From Platynereis dumerilii (Eukaryota; Annelida; Polychaeta; Phyllodocida; Nereididae), in the NCBI GenBank assembly GCA_026936325.1, contig JAPTHN010000001.1, positions 76,701,380-76,765,379 on the forward strand: DNA of 64,000 bases. The letters are read 5' to 3'. How positions within the stretch are numbered: the first letter of the stretch is position 1; each line of letters begins with the position of its first letter. Shown piece after piece: positions 1 to 12,625 of the stretch. The notes below the pieces were generated by a model. It was not told the DNA's origin. It searched no databases and saw nothing but the letters and a program-made list of their open reading frames with translations. The translations under genes were made by a program, and so were the position numbers.

Positions 1-965
1 TGATCAGGAAATCTTCTTTAAAACCCTATCTTTTGAGCGGCACATAGGTAATATGACTTCAATGTGAGTGCCCCCCCCCGGGTTCATACCACGTCAGCTC
101 ACTTTCCACTTTGATGAATAAATCGTTTTCTTACAAGTTCCAGACTGAAGAGGGAATGAAGTTACTGGGACAAGATAATGATGACTCATCACCTGAGATA
201 TACAGCATCCTCAGGAGGATAAAGTAACCCCTTTTGACCTACTTTTCGGTAGCTTGGCATCAGTCCAGAGTTCCAGACCTTAGAGCTAATCCTTTTTCTT
301 GTATTTTTTTCTGGACCCAGGATGGTTTCAGGTGGAAAAAAAACCTGGCAAAACCTGGCAAAAACCCACCCAAACATTACATTGTTTTTGACTTAAGCTA
401 TGTGGGTCATTCTATGGGTCACACACCTTGACCTTTGTGTACAGCTATCATACACACTGTATGTCAGTTTCTTGTATAGTTTACTTGCTGCCAAGTACAT
501 ATCATTGTCTACATTGTCTAGAGTGGGGTGCCAAATATCTCAGACTGTTATAATGTTTACACCAAGAATATTCTGTGTTATGGTTCTATGATATATTGTG
601 TATGACAACATGTAAGCCACATTTATAATGCATATTCTACAAAACCAAAACTGAGATTTCCCTCACAGTCACAGCTACTGTATTGCTGTTTCATTGCCCC
701 TATTCTATCAATTCACTCAGGATGATCTACTCAGGCCAGACCAAATTTACATCTTTTTTCTACGAAGTGAGACTTAACTTCTTAACTGAGTTCCATATAA
801 TAATACACACAATCAATAAGTATAATTTTTGGAAGCAAGTCTGTTTTTTTCTTCTTCTTTTTGTTGTTGTGGATCCAAGGTCTCCCTACACAGCACAAAA
901 TACTAACTTGAATGCACTGTTACAATAAGAGAGAACCCTAGCTACTACCAAATAAATGCCATTCT
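1..965. other. Unassigned non-coding DNA
   Basis: I see no gene or recognisable element here. Short open frames on both strands lack family resemblance and have no coding-like composition. A short C run lies near position 71. The stretch ends where the short terminal repeats of the CR1-like LINE begin. Confidence 0.5.
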
Positions 966-974
966 TGTGTTATA

Positions 975-3900
975 CCTACCTATGGATACCTATGGATGTA
1001 CTGGAAGCTGGCTATGCCACTATTTCCAGATCTGAGTTTTCCTCCCGGTTCAGGTTTCGGTGTTGCGGCGATGATCTAGGGTCCAAGGATGAGTTATGGT
1101 CATATTTGAAGGGCTGGTCTCTCCACCATCTGTCGAGTCTTGCTTCAAAGGTCTTGATAGTTGGGCTATTTACAACATCATAGGGCAGGCTATTCCAGGG
1201 AGCAACTATTCTACTAGCGAAGAAGTGTGATTTTGGATGGGACTTTAGTGACCTGGGCATGAAGAGTTTAAAGTTATGACCTCGTGTATTGCTAGTGGAG
1301 AGGACTAGGTTTGGAGCTGTTGATCTGTCATATTTGTGAAATATCTTATATGTTTCTATCATTGCGCCTCTTGTTCTTCTGTACGTTAGCGTGGGAAGCT
1401 TAAGTCGTCTGAGCCTTGCGGGGGTAGTCAAGGTTACTCATTCCTGGCAGCATTCTTGTGGCTCTTCGTTGAACGTTCTCGATGGCAATGATGTCCTTCT
1501 TCATGTATGGAAACCAGATTTGACCAGCGTATTCTAAGTGGGATCTAACATGGGCCGTGAACAGGATCTTGAAGGTTTCGTCGTCCATGAAGTTGAATGA
1601 ACGTCTGATGGTACCCATGATGGCATTGGCCTTGTTGATTTTCGACTGTATGTGTTCCTGGAATTTCAGATCTTTATCAATGATGACTCCAAGGTCGTTG
1701 AACTTCTCAACCAATTCTAACTCAACTGAGTTTAGAGTATAATTATTATCTGACAGGGTGTTGCCAAGACGGAGAATCTTACACTTGGATGAGTTGAACA
1801 GTAGTAGCCAGTTGTTGGACCATTTTTGTAGTGTGTCAAGATCTTCTTGTAGTTCCCTAGAGTCGTCTGATGTTGTAATCTGATGGAAAATTTTAGTGTC
1901 ATCGGCGAACATGAAGCAGTCTGATTTTAGGTTGAGTGGCAGGTCGTTGATGTAAATGACGAATAGAGTGGGTCCGAGGACCGATCCCTGCGGTATTCCA
2001 CTGGTTACAGGTTTCCATGATGAGTAATTATCGTTGACACAGACTCTTTGTTTTCTATTGGCTAAGAACTGTTCAATCCAGGAAAGTAGTTGCCCACGGA
2101 TACCATAGTGATGAAGTTTATAGTTGAGACGACGGTGTGGCACGGTGTCAAAGGCCTTGGCGAAGTCCATGTAGGCAATGTCGACTTGTCCTCATGAGTC
2201 TATTGTGTCGCACCATTTTTCGAGGCATTTTAGCAGTTGAACTACAGTTGAGCGGCCATTTATGAATCCATATTGTTGGTCTGAGAGGAGGTTGTTTATC
2301 TTGAAGTGGTCCATTAGTGCATCTCTGATGATAGATTCAAGCACCTTACATGCAATGCAGGTGAGACTTATTGGCCGGTAGTTTTGTGCTAGTTTCTTCT
2401 GTCCTTTCTTATATATAGCTGAGACCTGGGCTGTTTTCCATTCTTGAGGCAGGGATGTTGTTCTGAGTGAAGTTTTGAATATGAGAGTCAGAGGTGGCGC
2501 AAGTGCTGTTGCTAGTTTGTTGAGGATGACCGGGTGGATCCCATCAGGGCCAGGTGACTTGTCAATTTTCAGGGCTTGTAACTTCTTGAGTACGGCTGTT
2601 TCGGATATGATGAGGTCGTGTACTTGCGGCACATTCTGGATTTCTGGAAGTTCGGAGAAATTGGTGTCTTGTTCGATGGTGTAGACTGATGAGAAGTAGT
2701 TGGAGAGTATTTCGGCTTGTTCTTCGGCGAGGTTGGTGACGTCATCAGATCCAGGGATTTGAAGCGGGGCCACTCCACATCTGGTCTTGGTCTTCGAGTT
2801 AATATAGCTCCATAATTTCTTCGGGTTGTCTTTCGCTGCTCTTGCAATGTCTTTCTCGAAGTTTGTGTGTGCTCTTCTTATGAGACTCTTGACTTGATTG
2901 CGGAGTTTGGTGTATTCCTTCCAGTGGTCCTCTCTTTTTGTCTCATAATATCTTTGCCATGCCCGGTGTTTGCGTTTGATCTTCTTGACGGTGGCTTCAT
3001 CCAGCGGGATTTCTCCTTTCTGCTTCCAGTGGGGATTCTTGTTGAAGGGTCTGGATGGTATACCCAATTTTTCAGCATTATCGTAGGTTGATTTGAAGAG
3101 GTTCCACTGTTTCTCTACGTCCTCTGGGTGTTGTTGGAATTTTTCTGCCCAGTTTACATTCAGGATGGTTGACATTTTCTCGAAGTTGGCTTTGCTGTAG
3201 ATCTTTTTCGTTCTTGTGTGTGATGCAGGTTCGATGTAGCAGTTGTAGTTGAAGAGCAGTACAGAGTGGTCACTTTTGCCAAGAGGGCTCTGGTATTGCA
3301 GGTCCGACACCATTCCTTCCTCATTGGTGAAGATAAGGTCAATAAGACTCGGCTGATTGTTGATTTTCCCCCTGGTGGGCTGAGTTACATGTTGATACAG
3401 GTAGGCATCCCTGATGCTTTCGATGAATTTATGTTCGTCGCTTGATATATCCTTGTGTGTTGTCCAATTTTGCCAGTTGATGTCTCTGTAATTGAAGTCT
3501 CCCACAATTAGATAGTGGCTGCAGCGAAGTTCCGTAGTCTCCTTGAAGAGGGCTCTGAGGTTATCGTTGTTGTCCTGGGACCCACTGTCACTCCGGTATA
3601 TGCATCCAATCAGAAGTTGGTCACTTCGGTGCAGGTTCACTTTTATCCATAGGCATTCGGAGAAGGTAGTGCTTGGGTAGAATTCAAGGCTGTTGGTCAG
3701 GTCATTACGGATGTAGATCAGGATACCTCTGCCGATGTTGTTCTCAGTATTCAGAGCATGGGAGGTGTAGTTCTTGAGGTTGTAGAAGCTGCTGTTCGGG
3801 AGATTTCTGTAATTCTTTGGTTTGACTTCGGTGATGCAGATAATAGATGGCTGTTCCAGTTGTACTCTTGCAGATAATTCTTGGAGCTTGTTTGTGAGGC

Positions 3901-4102
3901 AGTCAGAGTTTGTGTAGAGAACTTTAATACTGTTGTGGTTGCGGACGGAATCAAAAGTAGAATGTACAGAAGTGTTATTTACATTATATACACTATTTAC
4001 AGTATTACGTGGGACAGGGTTTACGTCGTATCCCCGGTTGCCTCGGTTGCTTATCTGGGATAGCCTCCTAATTAGCTGACAGCACCAATTAACATATTTG
4101 TG
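975..4102 (-). mobile_element. CR1-like LINE (non-LTR retrotransposon), minus strand
   Basis: A single non-LTR retrotransposon copy carrying an endonuclease followed by a reverse transcriptase, the order used by the CR1/jockey superclade. Its 3' end, at the low-coordinate side, shows short direct repeats of about ten bases (CCATAGGTAT repeated, roughly 978-1000). That resembles the short terminal repeats that end CR1 elements instead of a poly-A tail. The 5' side stops being open at about 4102, so ORF1 and the true 5' end are missing or unrecognisable. The copy is mildly decayed: one in-frame stop and one frameshift in about 3 kb of coding DNA. Family placement rests on motif pattern, not on a search. 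Confidence 0.85.
1012..4102 (-). pseudogene. CR1-like LINE ORF2: endonuclease plus reverse transcriptase, interrupted
   Basis: The frame is open on the minus strand from about 4102 down to a TGA at 2192-2194, and continues in the same frame to about 1420. It then needs one frameshift to reach the C-terminal block ending at 1012. The apurinic-type endonuclease is visible as VLYTNSDCLTNKL, CITEVKPKN, LIVGDFNYRDINW and GKSDHSVLL. The reverse transcriptase shows NYRPISLTCIACKVLE, QQYGFINGRS, DFAKAFDTVPH, GIPQGSVLGP and the FADD active site. The C-terminal LTYRRTRGAMIETYK block is typical of CR1-type ORF2. No ATG precedes the endonuclease in this frame, so the start is lost or lies in a part I cannot recognise. 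The two breaks make this copy unable to supply a full protein. Confidence 0.85.
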
Positions 4103-4235
4103 TTATCAGTGACTTAGCCAGTGTATACTGTCGGAGGAGTCATGACTCAAGAGCCTCTGTCTGATATTGCTTCAGTATTGTGAACTTCAGCAAACAATGC
4201 CTGATGCTTGCATCATGCTGCAACCAATCCGGATT

Positions 4236-4248
4236 ATCTATCTATCTG

Positions 4249-4326
<78 letters not shown>
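4236..4326. repeat. (TCTA)n microsatellite
   Basis: About 90 bp of nearly perfect TCTA/CTAT tetranucleotide with one TCTG variant near the start. It sits between the LINE 5' side and a short stretch containing one TGACGTCA. Confidence 0.95.
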
Positions 4327-4671
4327 AGTAACTAGCTAACATCAGTGCTCTATCACTCTTTTAGTATCCCACGACATGCTGAGTTAGCTGTGTCTACGCC
4401 TATTACGTCATTGTCACGTGACTTGCATTGACCTAATATGTCACACTCCATCAGTGACGTCAACTTAACTGAAAGATGGCGTGACTGTTCTGATGGGGTT
4501 GTGTGGGGGCCTAGGTACAAGCCAAGCAAGATGCAGGAGAAGATGGACCTGATTAAAGAAGACACCAGATAGATTACTAACAGCAATGTATATCCAGTAT
4601 AACCATGCAGCCAAATCTGATATTTGTGGGATAGATAGATAACCATGGCATGCAGCCAAATCTGATCTTTT

Positions 4672-4672
<1 letters not shown>

Positions 4673-4718
<46 letters not shown>

Positions 4719-4719
4719 T

Positions 4720-4752
<33 letters not shown>

Positions 4753-4869
4753 CAGACAGATAGATAGATAGATAGACAGATAGATAGATAGACAGATAGA
4801 TAGATAGATAGATAGACAGATAGATAGATAGATCGATAGATAGATAGATAGATAGATAGATAGACAGAC

Positions 4870-4958
<89 letters not shown>
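4673..4958. repeat. (GATA)n microsatellite with GACA interruptions
   Basis: About 285 bp of GATA units with scattered GACA and GATC variants, in the opposite orientation to the array at 4236. Long open frames read across it only because a 4-bp unit cycles through frames without stops. They encode repeated SIYLSIYL peptides and are not genes. Confidence 0.95.
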
Positions 4959-4959
4959 C

Positions 4960-7900
4960 TGAAGAACAGCACATCACACAAAATATAACTATAAAGTGTG
5001 TAGTCTACTTATATGAATTCTGAAACTGCATCAAACTGCCCGTCATATCCATAAATTTCATAAAACAAAAGAACCGTGAGGGTGAATCACCAACAGAAAA
5101 AGATGGGAAAGTGAGAAAAAAAAGGAGGCGACATCAAAAGCGCATTAAATGCATTTGCATTAGCAGGTAGAACATGCATGCTTTTTGAACCAACAACCAA
5201 AGAACCCACTACTTTCTCTTTTGGTTACAGGCTTTTTCATCTGGGAGCCATACAAACATGGCCTCTCCTCTTAAAATATTTTCAAAGCTCAGAGGCAGGG
5301 TTTGTCTAATTGGGCTGAACTGCACCAAACATGACAACTGTGAAAACAAAAATACTCAGATTTTACTCCAACACTCTGGATTCATCAACACATGGTTCTG
5401 AGCATTTAAAAACAGATGGAGTGAGCTTGATGCACTTGTAATTGCCTCATGTAGGTTAAAAACTGAACATTTTGAGTTAAAAACTCTTCAAACTGCAAGT
5501 CCAGATGCCAATAACTATGAATTCAACTTAACCCAAGTTATGTGGCAATCAATGATGTTGTATTTGTTTTTAAAATTAGTAAAATTCTTGACATTTCAAC
5601 TCAGAATCATCTGGCGTCCAGATTGTAAGGTTTTGATAATATTTAAATAAGAAATCGTACAGCAAATAATCAAACTAAAATCAATCATTAAACCTACAAA
5701 TGCAAGCAGTGAGTAGTTGAGTAAATATTTTTAATGATGAATAATCTGTTGCATTGATATTGAAGGATTGTCGTGAGGATATATCACTTACCGTACATGG
5801 CTGTTGAATTGGTGTGACAAATGATGTTATAAATGGCCTGGATCAATCGGATGTGATAAACTAGTAAACTGACAGTTTTAGTCATAATGACATGGTAGCT
5901 CGTGAAAATGATAACCAGTGTTCATAGCCAGACAATTCAGTACTTTTTGTCCATCTGACAGTAACAATTATGCAATCAATCTTATGGCAATTACACCAAT
6001 TAACATATTCAACAGTTATTTTTCTTATCAATCTTTGCAGAAAGCAACCCTTTCACTAAATTTGCATACACTAACCAAGCCAATATATCCTTGTATGATA
6101 GGAACACCATGGTTGTTGAGTGACAATCTCTGATAAAGGGATAATTGCTGGTTGCAAAAGGCTCTAATCTGAAGTTGAGCAAACAAAGCCACGTAATTTG
6201 AGACCAGACATGGGAAATGTGACAGAGATCATCAGTGTCAGTTCAGGTCGATCAATTTTATGATCAATTCGATCAGGCTATTGTACGGGGTTGGCTGTTA
6301 CATTACAAAGGGATAAAAACCAAGCAAAAAAAAAAGATGATAAAGCAAGAGAAAAAGCAAAGTGCTACATTGTAGTAATGCATTGGCGAGTATTGTAGCA
6401 TGCTTGGCTAATGTTGCATGGACATTTCGGCTGGCCATGGCACCCTATAGATCAATGCATGGACTGCAAAGAGCAATGTTGGGTGGAAGGGGGGAGGGGG
6501 GAAGGAGGGGCAAGCCCTGCAATATCAGGTCACGCTGGATGCTTTTGCAGCTGAAAAATGGTGCAGAATAATTGAGCATCTGCAGCAACAACATTCCAAC
6601 AACACAAAACACAACAGCATTCGACAGAGCATAGATCATTCAGATTTATCATCAACAACAGCAATGCAATCAGCAGTACCACAGTATCAATACGGAGTAT
6701 TACATACACAGTCAGATATGCCATCACCAGATCACAGTGCAACAGCATTGTCGTAACTTATCAACAGACCAGCATCTGCATTTCCAGGAATTATCAACAA
6801 CATTGTCACAAACTATCAACGACATTATCATTAGCTATCAACAACATTGCCATGAAGTATCAGCATTGCCAAGAATTAACATGTACAGAATAACTGGATC
6901 AACATAATCACCAATCAGTTGTAAGTACTGTTGTCAGTGGTATCATGTGTTACAATAACAGCTAATGTCATGATTGCTTCATGATTGTATTTTTCAGCAA
7001 TACTACTGCTGCATATGGTATATCCCGCATCATCAAAAGGAATACATATTTCTAGATAAGCATTAACAACATTATCACGGTAACTCAACAACAGCACCAA
7101 GCTCAAATATGAACCTGCAAGCATCAACAACAGCATTACCATCAACACTACAGCAATATCAAAGCTTCACCCTCAGTTTTAAGAAGCAGCTTTAGCACCT
7201 AAATCAATTGCATTAATGTCTTTCGGCTTGTGATCGTAAATTGAACAATTTTCAAGGCAGCTTAGATCATGGGCTATCATGTGAAAGGGTTCTGCCAACG
7301 ATTTTTGATGTAAATTTCCCCTCTTTAATGTTAAAGAGTCTTGATTTAAAGTGACTGCGAGGCATGCTATGGCAATTTCGTGTAAATACTTTGTTGTTAA
7401 AAAAGCTGTCCCTTTAAATTGGAGTAGATCTCTGTATAGGCCCTACATGCATGAAATATGTATACTGTACATTGATGTGATCACAATGACAAAATAAGTC
7501 AATGCTTATAATTATATAAATGGCTATTTGCAGTTGATTTATGCTTTGAAATCCAAAAAGACAGGGTTTGTTTTGAATGGTAGCTGTGACTGTGTGGACA
7601 TTTGATCAAGTACATTTCCGTGAAAACCAGCAATTGTATGTAATTATACACATGTTGTATGGCAGAGCCTTGCGGTATTCCAAATTCCATGAGTCCAGGG
7701 CCCAATCTGCATAATACAGCATTTAGCACAATTCCATAAAAATAATAGGATGTGGTGGTTGCATGCAGTTGCATAATGTTAATAATGTAATGGAAAGTAT
7801 TCAGGTGAGCTATGTTTTTTGGTGGATCAATATCAACAGGTGAGGTGAATAATGTTGCAATAAATCCTATGCAATGCCAGCAATGGGAAAATGTGATTTC

Positions 7901-8457
7901 AAATGTCAAATGGCAATGTGAAGCTGACCAGTGTAAGTTTGCTATAGCAGGCATGGGTTCAAGATGGTGGTTGTTTGTTTACTGTAGATTCTACACTGGT
8001 GTCAATGCCTGAGCAGCCTTCTAATTGGCTGGCGTCTAGTGTGTGGCAAACCCAGCAGGGGGCGGAGAAGTCTTGTGTTTGGGTTTAATATGATATGAAT
8101 TCAGGTCAATGTTGATAGGTCGATAAATGAACAACAGATGTGATATATTGAACTAGACAAATGCTGTATACAAAACAGACCGCTCACAATCACTTAATGT
8201 ATGCAAATGGACAGAATTAGCATAATATTTTTCATTTAGCAATAATTTTCGTGTTCATTTTGATGTGTATTCAAACACAACAACATACCACGAGAAAAGC
8301 CTTCATTGGGTAGCACCTGAATTATTCAAAAGCCTTTAAGGTGTTGTGCTGCAATCATGGTTGCTAATGCCTTGATCTGGGTGCTGGCAGTATGCTGCTG
8401 TTGATTTAGCTATTTCTAAATATGATAATTGTTGATTTGTTTATAGGAAAGGGCATG
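4960..8457. other. Gene-poor stretch
   Basis: No gene is supported. Between about 6755 and 6875 there is a decayed tandem repeat with a unit of roughly 28 bp built on TATCAACAACATTGTCA. Near 6480 there is a G-rich run. If the exon at 8464-9037 belongs to a multi-exon gene, its downstream exons may lie in this stretch or further left. I could not identify any. Confidence 0.45.
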
Positions 8458-8463
8458 TCCTAC

Positions 8464-9037
8464 CTTGTTTGGCCGGAGTGCACACGTGAGTGACACTCTG
8501 CTCAGGGAGGTCGCTGGTATGCAGATGTTCGGTCTCCGAGTGGTCATGGTCAGCCCCTGAGTCGGGAGGTTCGGGAGTGCTGTCCCTGGGGTCAGGACTC
8601 TGCATCTCCACCTCCACATAAGCATAGCCCTGCTTGCTGCCACTAGAGGCCATGCTTTGCCTTGCCTTGTCAGGATTTTCATAGTGGTGGCCGTCCTGCT
8701 GAGCCCAGACTTCCTCCTCCTCCTCCTCATCTCCCTCGTCCTGCTCATCAGTGCTACCTACTATGCCATCCTCGGGGCTGGCCAGAGCCGCGCTCTTTCT
8801 CTTTTCCTCGTATTCTTGGTCGAAGCTCTCCGGCACCTTGGGGGGTGGCACGGGCTCCAGGGCAGTCTTGTGCACCCTTGGGTCCGAGTAGTCGGCCCCT
8901 ACCTCTCCGCTACGTCGGTCCATGGCAGCTACAACGTTGGGGTTGTCGTTCTCCTCGGTCGAGACGTCGTCGGACTCCTCCACGTCGGCGCTGTGCAGGA
9001 TCGGCGCTTTCTGTTCACTGTCCTCGTTCGTTTCCAT
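8464..9037 (-). CDS. First coding exon of an unrecognised host gene (acidic, disordered N-terminus)
   Basis: The frame opens with METNEDSEQK at 9037 and runs 191 codons to a good splice donor (AACAAG followed by GTAGGA at 8463-8458), leaving the intron in phase 1. If the donor is ignored the frame closes only seven codons later, which supports splicing. The predicted protein is rich in Asp, Glu, Ser and Pro, has an acidic run (about residues 120-131) and no visible domain, signal peptide or membrane helix. It would be an intrinsically disordered N-terminal region. The DNA is clearly more GC-rich than its surroundings, as expected of a 5' exon near a promoter. I do not recognise the family and no downstream exon was found. 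A spurious GC-rich frame remains possible. Confidence 0.55.
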
Positions 9038-9480
9038 GGCAACAATTAGATATCCACTCGCATACGTTTAACCGGCGACTCGTGGTGCAGCCTAAGCTCG
9101 TGAAATAGCAAGAAGACCGTGCACAATTTGGGCCAAGTGTGTGCCAACTGTCCTGGGCTGGGGTCTAGAGGCTTTTTCTTGTCTTTATAATATCCAGGAA
9201 TTGATGCTCTAGCTGCTGTGAGTTGTCTGTATGCAGCCGGTGTGACGCTGCTGCTGCTGATCCTGCTGCTGTAGACAGAGCTGCTAGCTATCCCAGTCGA
9301 TGGAACTGCCTTTGCTGCTGCAACTGCAATGGCCGCTTGCTGATGCTCTTGCTCCACTGATGGTTAGGCTCTCACTGCTACTGGCCCTGCAGCTGATACA
9401 TCAAACACTGCAGTAGCGCGCACCCCTGCAAGAAACCCCGGGGCTGAGCTGATGCTGCTGCACTGTGCCATCACGGGTCA
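9038..9480 (-). promoter_or_regulatory. Probable 5' UTR/promoter side of the 8464-9037 exon
   Basis: GC- and CTG-rich sequence immediately upstream of the minus-strand start. A 103-codon minus-strand frame (9046-9357) exists but is in another frame, is Ala/Ser-rich from CTG/GCT repeats, and shows no domain. I read it as untranslated or incidental. No clear TATA box was found. Confidence 0.3.
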
Positions 9481-9495
9481 AGATTTTACCCCTCA

Positions 9496-9512
9496 CCCCC
9501 CCCCCCCCCCCC
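9496..9512. repeat. Poly-C run
   Basis: A run of about 17 C residues inside a C-rich patch. No gene is visible from here to the microsatellite at 10341. Confidence 0.85.
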
Positions 9513-10340
9513 TTACCCCTCATCACACTGCACATGCTGCATGTCCCAAGAGAAGCCTGCATTCCACCCCATTCCGTCATGGGCAATACATGCTCTAGAT
9601 ACTTACTTCTAGACATCTAGGCATGTGCATGATTATGAATTGTTGGTACCAATTTATGTCAGAATATCACATGTTCTTCTTATGAAGTTGTGATGTAGGT
9701 ATTGCATATTGTAAAAGGCTTAACAGAACTTTCGTTTTCCTATAAGCGCTGTGAATCAATTTTAAAAGGTCCTCCTTTGAAAATTCTTATAATTTTCAAG
9801 ATATGGAGTTCATAGTTTTCCTTGATTTATTTCTGAAACTTACTTTTAGTATAACTCTACGCTTTTATAGGCTACTTTATAGTATAACTATGCTTTTATC
9901 CAAGTTCCTTTCTGTAATGCATAAGGACTGCATGTGCAGTGTATAATATACATATGAAACAGTAGTGCTAATTTGTTTCTTGCTAAGACTTTTTTCTGAA
10001 GAAGAAGAAAACTAAGATAAAACAGATGCAGGCCTACACAGCAACAAAAAGTAGGCCTTCAAAAACTTATTTATAACTTCCTCAGAAGAGGGGTTTCCCG
10101 CCTAACTGTAGGGGAATCCCATCCTGCTGACCTACATAAGGCCAGGATTGACCTGCCCCATGACCCCAGATGTGGGGTAACTTCAAGGGTATCATGCTCT
10201 TGTCTTAACTCAAGGGAACTGGAGGCATCTAAGCCTAATGGTATATCCATAAACTGCTGAAAATTAATATTTTTCTTTTATATAGTGTTTTAAATAAAAC
10301 CGAAACGGAATAAATTTGTCTTTGTCAAAATATAACCACA

Positions 10341-10520
<180 letters not shown>

Positions 10521-10862
10521 AGATTTATCTATTGATGGATGGATGATTGGGGCTTTACCTCCTGTATGTATGCACTGAGTAGGCTAATTAGGACAGGAGG
10601 AGGACACGGCAATGAGCTGAAGGATGATTGAAACAGCCATCCAACACAGGTCCAGATGAGCCGGCCAGAGCTCGATGGCAGCATGCTACCACTAGACCAA
10701 CCGTCCCCCCTCGATTTGTCTATGTATCTGTTTATACAACATAATGGGCTAAAGTCTTGAGCCGCCCCAAATGTTCTGTATTGTTTTACATTCACTGTCG
10801 TAAGGTCTCATGACAGGGTAGACCCTCACCCTCACAGGGTAACCGCTGTTATATAATGGGGT

Positions 10863-11108
10863 AGCTTAAGTGAGGGTATACTTGAGGGAAGGCAAGTTTA
10901 GTTGAGGGGAGGCAAGTTCGGTTGAGGGAAGCAGAGTTTGGTTGAGAGAAGCGGAGTTTGGATGAGGGAAGCTGAGTCTAGTTTAGGGAAGCCCGGCTAA
11001 GTTGAGGAAAGATGAGGGAAGTTGTTCTGTCTCTTGGTTCTTGGTTTGTCTATTGTTCTGCCTGATGTTCTGCCTCTTGTTCTGTCCATTGTTGTCTCTT
11101 GTTATGCC
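10863..11108. repeat. Two adjacent minisatellites
   Basis: From about 10863 to 11010 a unit of roughly 20-22 bp (AGTTTGGTTGAGGGAAGC) is repeated about seven times with variation. From about 11022 to 11108 a shorter motif (GTTCTGCCTCTT) recurs. Both abut the MITE that begins at 11113. Confidence 0.75.
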
Positions 11109-11112
11109 TTAT

Positions 11113-11884
11113 CAGGGTGTCTGCAGCTTTTTTGAAACCAAATTCCAGGCTTTTTCCAGGCTTTTCCAGGCCAAGTTTTTCAAAATTCCAGGCCAATTTG
11201 TTGATGAACTGACCAATTAACGACACGATACACACATTTTTTTCTGAGCACGACATTCGTCCTTTGGTCCTATCATCGCTAAAAATTGCCAAAAATTTAG
11301 CAGTGGCCTATTTTTATTTCCATACAAACTAAATTCCAGGCTTTTCCAGGCCTTTTTTTCAAAATTCTGGTTTTTCCAGGCTTTTCCAGGCCTGGAAATT
11401 GAGAAACCAAATTCCAGGCTTTTCCAGGCTTTTCCAGGATTGGCGGACACTAGGGCTATCACGATTACAGAATTTCAAAATCGATTAATCTATGGCCTAA
11501 AATCGAATCGTAATCGATTAATCGCCGTTTTCCCGCCATTCCAGAGAGCAAGTGATGTTCTATGTCTTTTTATATCATTGTCTTGAAGCAGAGCCAAGAG
11601 ACTTAGATATTCCATTGAAAATATTAATTGCAATTAGGACTTCACACTTCATTCACTAGAATCTGCTACAATCAGGTCCAACCAATCCAATTAGCCAATC
11701 CAATTGACCAATCCAGTTGCAATTCACTCTTGACACCTGGAAATTGATAGCCATGCATGTCTCATCCAGGTACAAATATACAAGTAACAGATTAATCGAT
11801 TTTGCAAACTAGAATCGATTTTTAACTAAAATCGAATCGGCGGCGATTAATCGGTTAATCGTGAGAGCCCTAGCGGACACCCTG
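11113..11884. mobile_element. Non-autonomous DNA transposon (CAGGGTGTCTGC ends)
   Basis: The ends are inverted: CAGGGTGTCTGC at 11113 and GCGGACACCCTG ending at 11884. They are flanked by the 5-bp direct repeat CTTAT (11108-11112 and 11885-11889), which looks like the target duplication. The left interior repeats TTCCAGGCTTTTCCAGG many times. There is no transposase. A second element (11451-11872) is inserted inside its right end, so the original length was about 340 bp. Superfamily is uncertain; a 5-bp duplication would suit some hAT relatives. Confidence 0.8.
11451..11872. mobile_element. hAT-type MITE nested in the 11113 element
   Basis: The terminal inverted repeats are TAGGGCTATCACGATTA and its near mirror TAATCGTGAGAGCCCTA. 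A perfect 8-bp target duplication GCGGACAC lies on both sides (11443-11450 and 11873-11880), the hallmark length for hAT transposition. The interior repeats AATCGATTAATCG-like palindromic words near both ends. It is 422 bp and non-coding. It landed exactly in the right terminal repeat of the outer element. Confidence 0.88.
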
Positions 11885-12334
11885 CTTATGTTCTCCCTTT
11901 TGAGGGTGGCAGAGATTAAAAGAGGTAGTCAGAGGGAAAAAAGGGTTCAGTTGAGGGTACCGAGTTTATGAGGGGATGTTGGAGCTGTATCCTGTCACGA
12001 GGCCTACAATGTATTGTATCTCTTTCTTGGCCCCCTTCGCACCAAAAATTTCAAATTTCGATTCATCAAATCAAAAGACATTTGCTGCTAATTTTCTACA
12101 CACTAGACTCCCTAGCTTATCCGTACAAGTAGGCCTCCCCATAATTAAAGCCTCAGAATCATGAAGCCTGAAGAACCTAAACCATTCCTGAAGACTAGAG
12201 GCCTTTGCTCTTGAAATTATTATATCATTTGAAATGAAATATAGAACTTTAGGAAATCAAACATTAAAATAGGTGGTGGTTCAAGACTTTTGCAGAGTAA
12301 ATGTAGGCCTACTGTGTGTGTCTCTCTCCCTCTC

Positions 12335-12406
12335 TTTTAAATCTATCTATCTCTTTAAATCTATCTATCTATTTAAATCTATCTATCTATCTGTCTCTTT
12401 AAATCG

Positions 12407-12450
<44 letters not shown>

Positions 12451-12625
12451 GGCCTCTATCTGTCTATCTATCTGTCAATCTATCTGTCTATCTAGAAATT
12501 AAGGTTTATTGTTTTATGTGCCAACTTGGGAAAATCCATGTCTATCTATCCGTCTATTTATCTGTCTATTTATCTGTCTATTTATCTGTCTATCTATCTG
12601 TCAATCTATCTGTCTATCTATCTTC
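12335..12625. repeat. TCTA/TCTG tetranucleotide arrays
   Basis: A TCTA array with TTTAAATC interruptions (about 12335-12495) is followed, after about 45 bp of unique DNA, by a TCTG/TCTA array (about 12541-12625). A short GATA run lies at 12961-12985. Between 12640 and 13790 I see no gene. Confidence 0.9.

Noticed and set aside
4465-4981. Long frames made of SIYLSIYL repeats (also at 10316 and 12273)
   Set aside because: They are translations of tetranucleotide arrays, open in all frames by repeat arithmetic.
7499-7954. Minus-strand frame with GIPQGS, like a reverse-transcriptase motif
   Set aside because: Only this six-residue word matches. No other RT motifs flank it in any frame, so it is chance or a relic too small to call.
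9046-9357. 103-codon minus frame upstream of the acidic exon
   Set aside because: Different frame, CTG-repeat composition, no domain; better explained as leader or promoter DNA.
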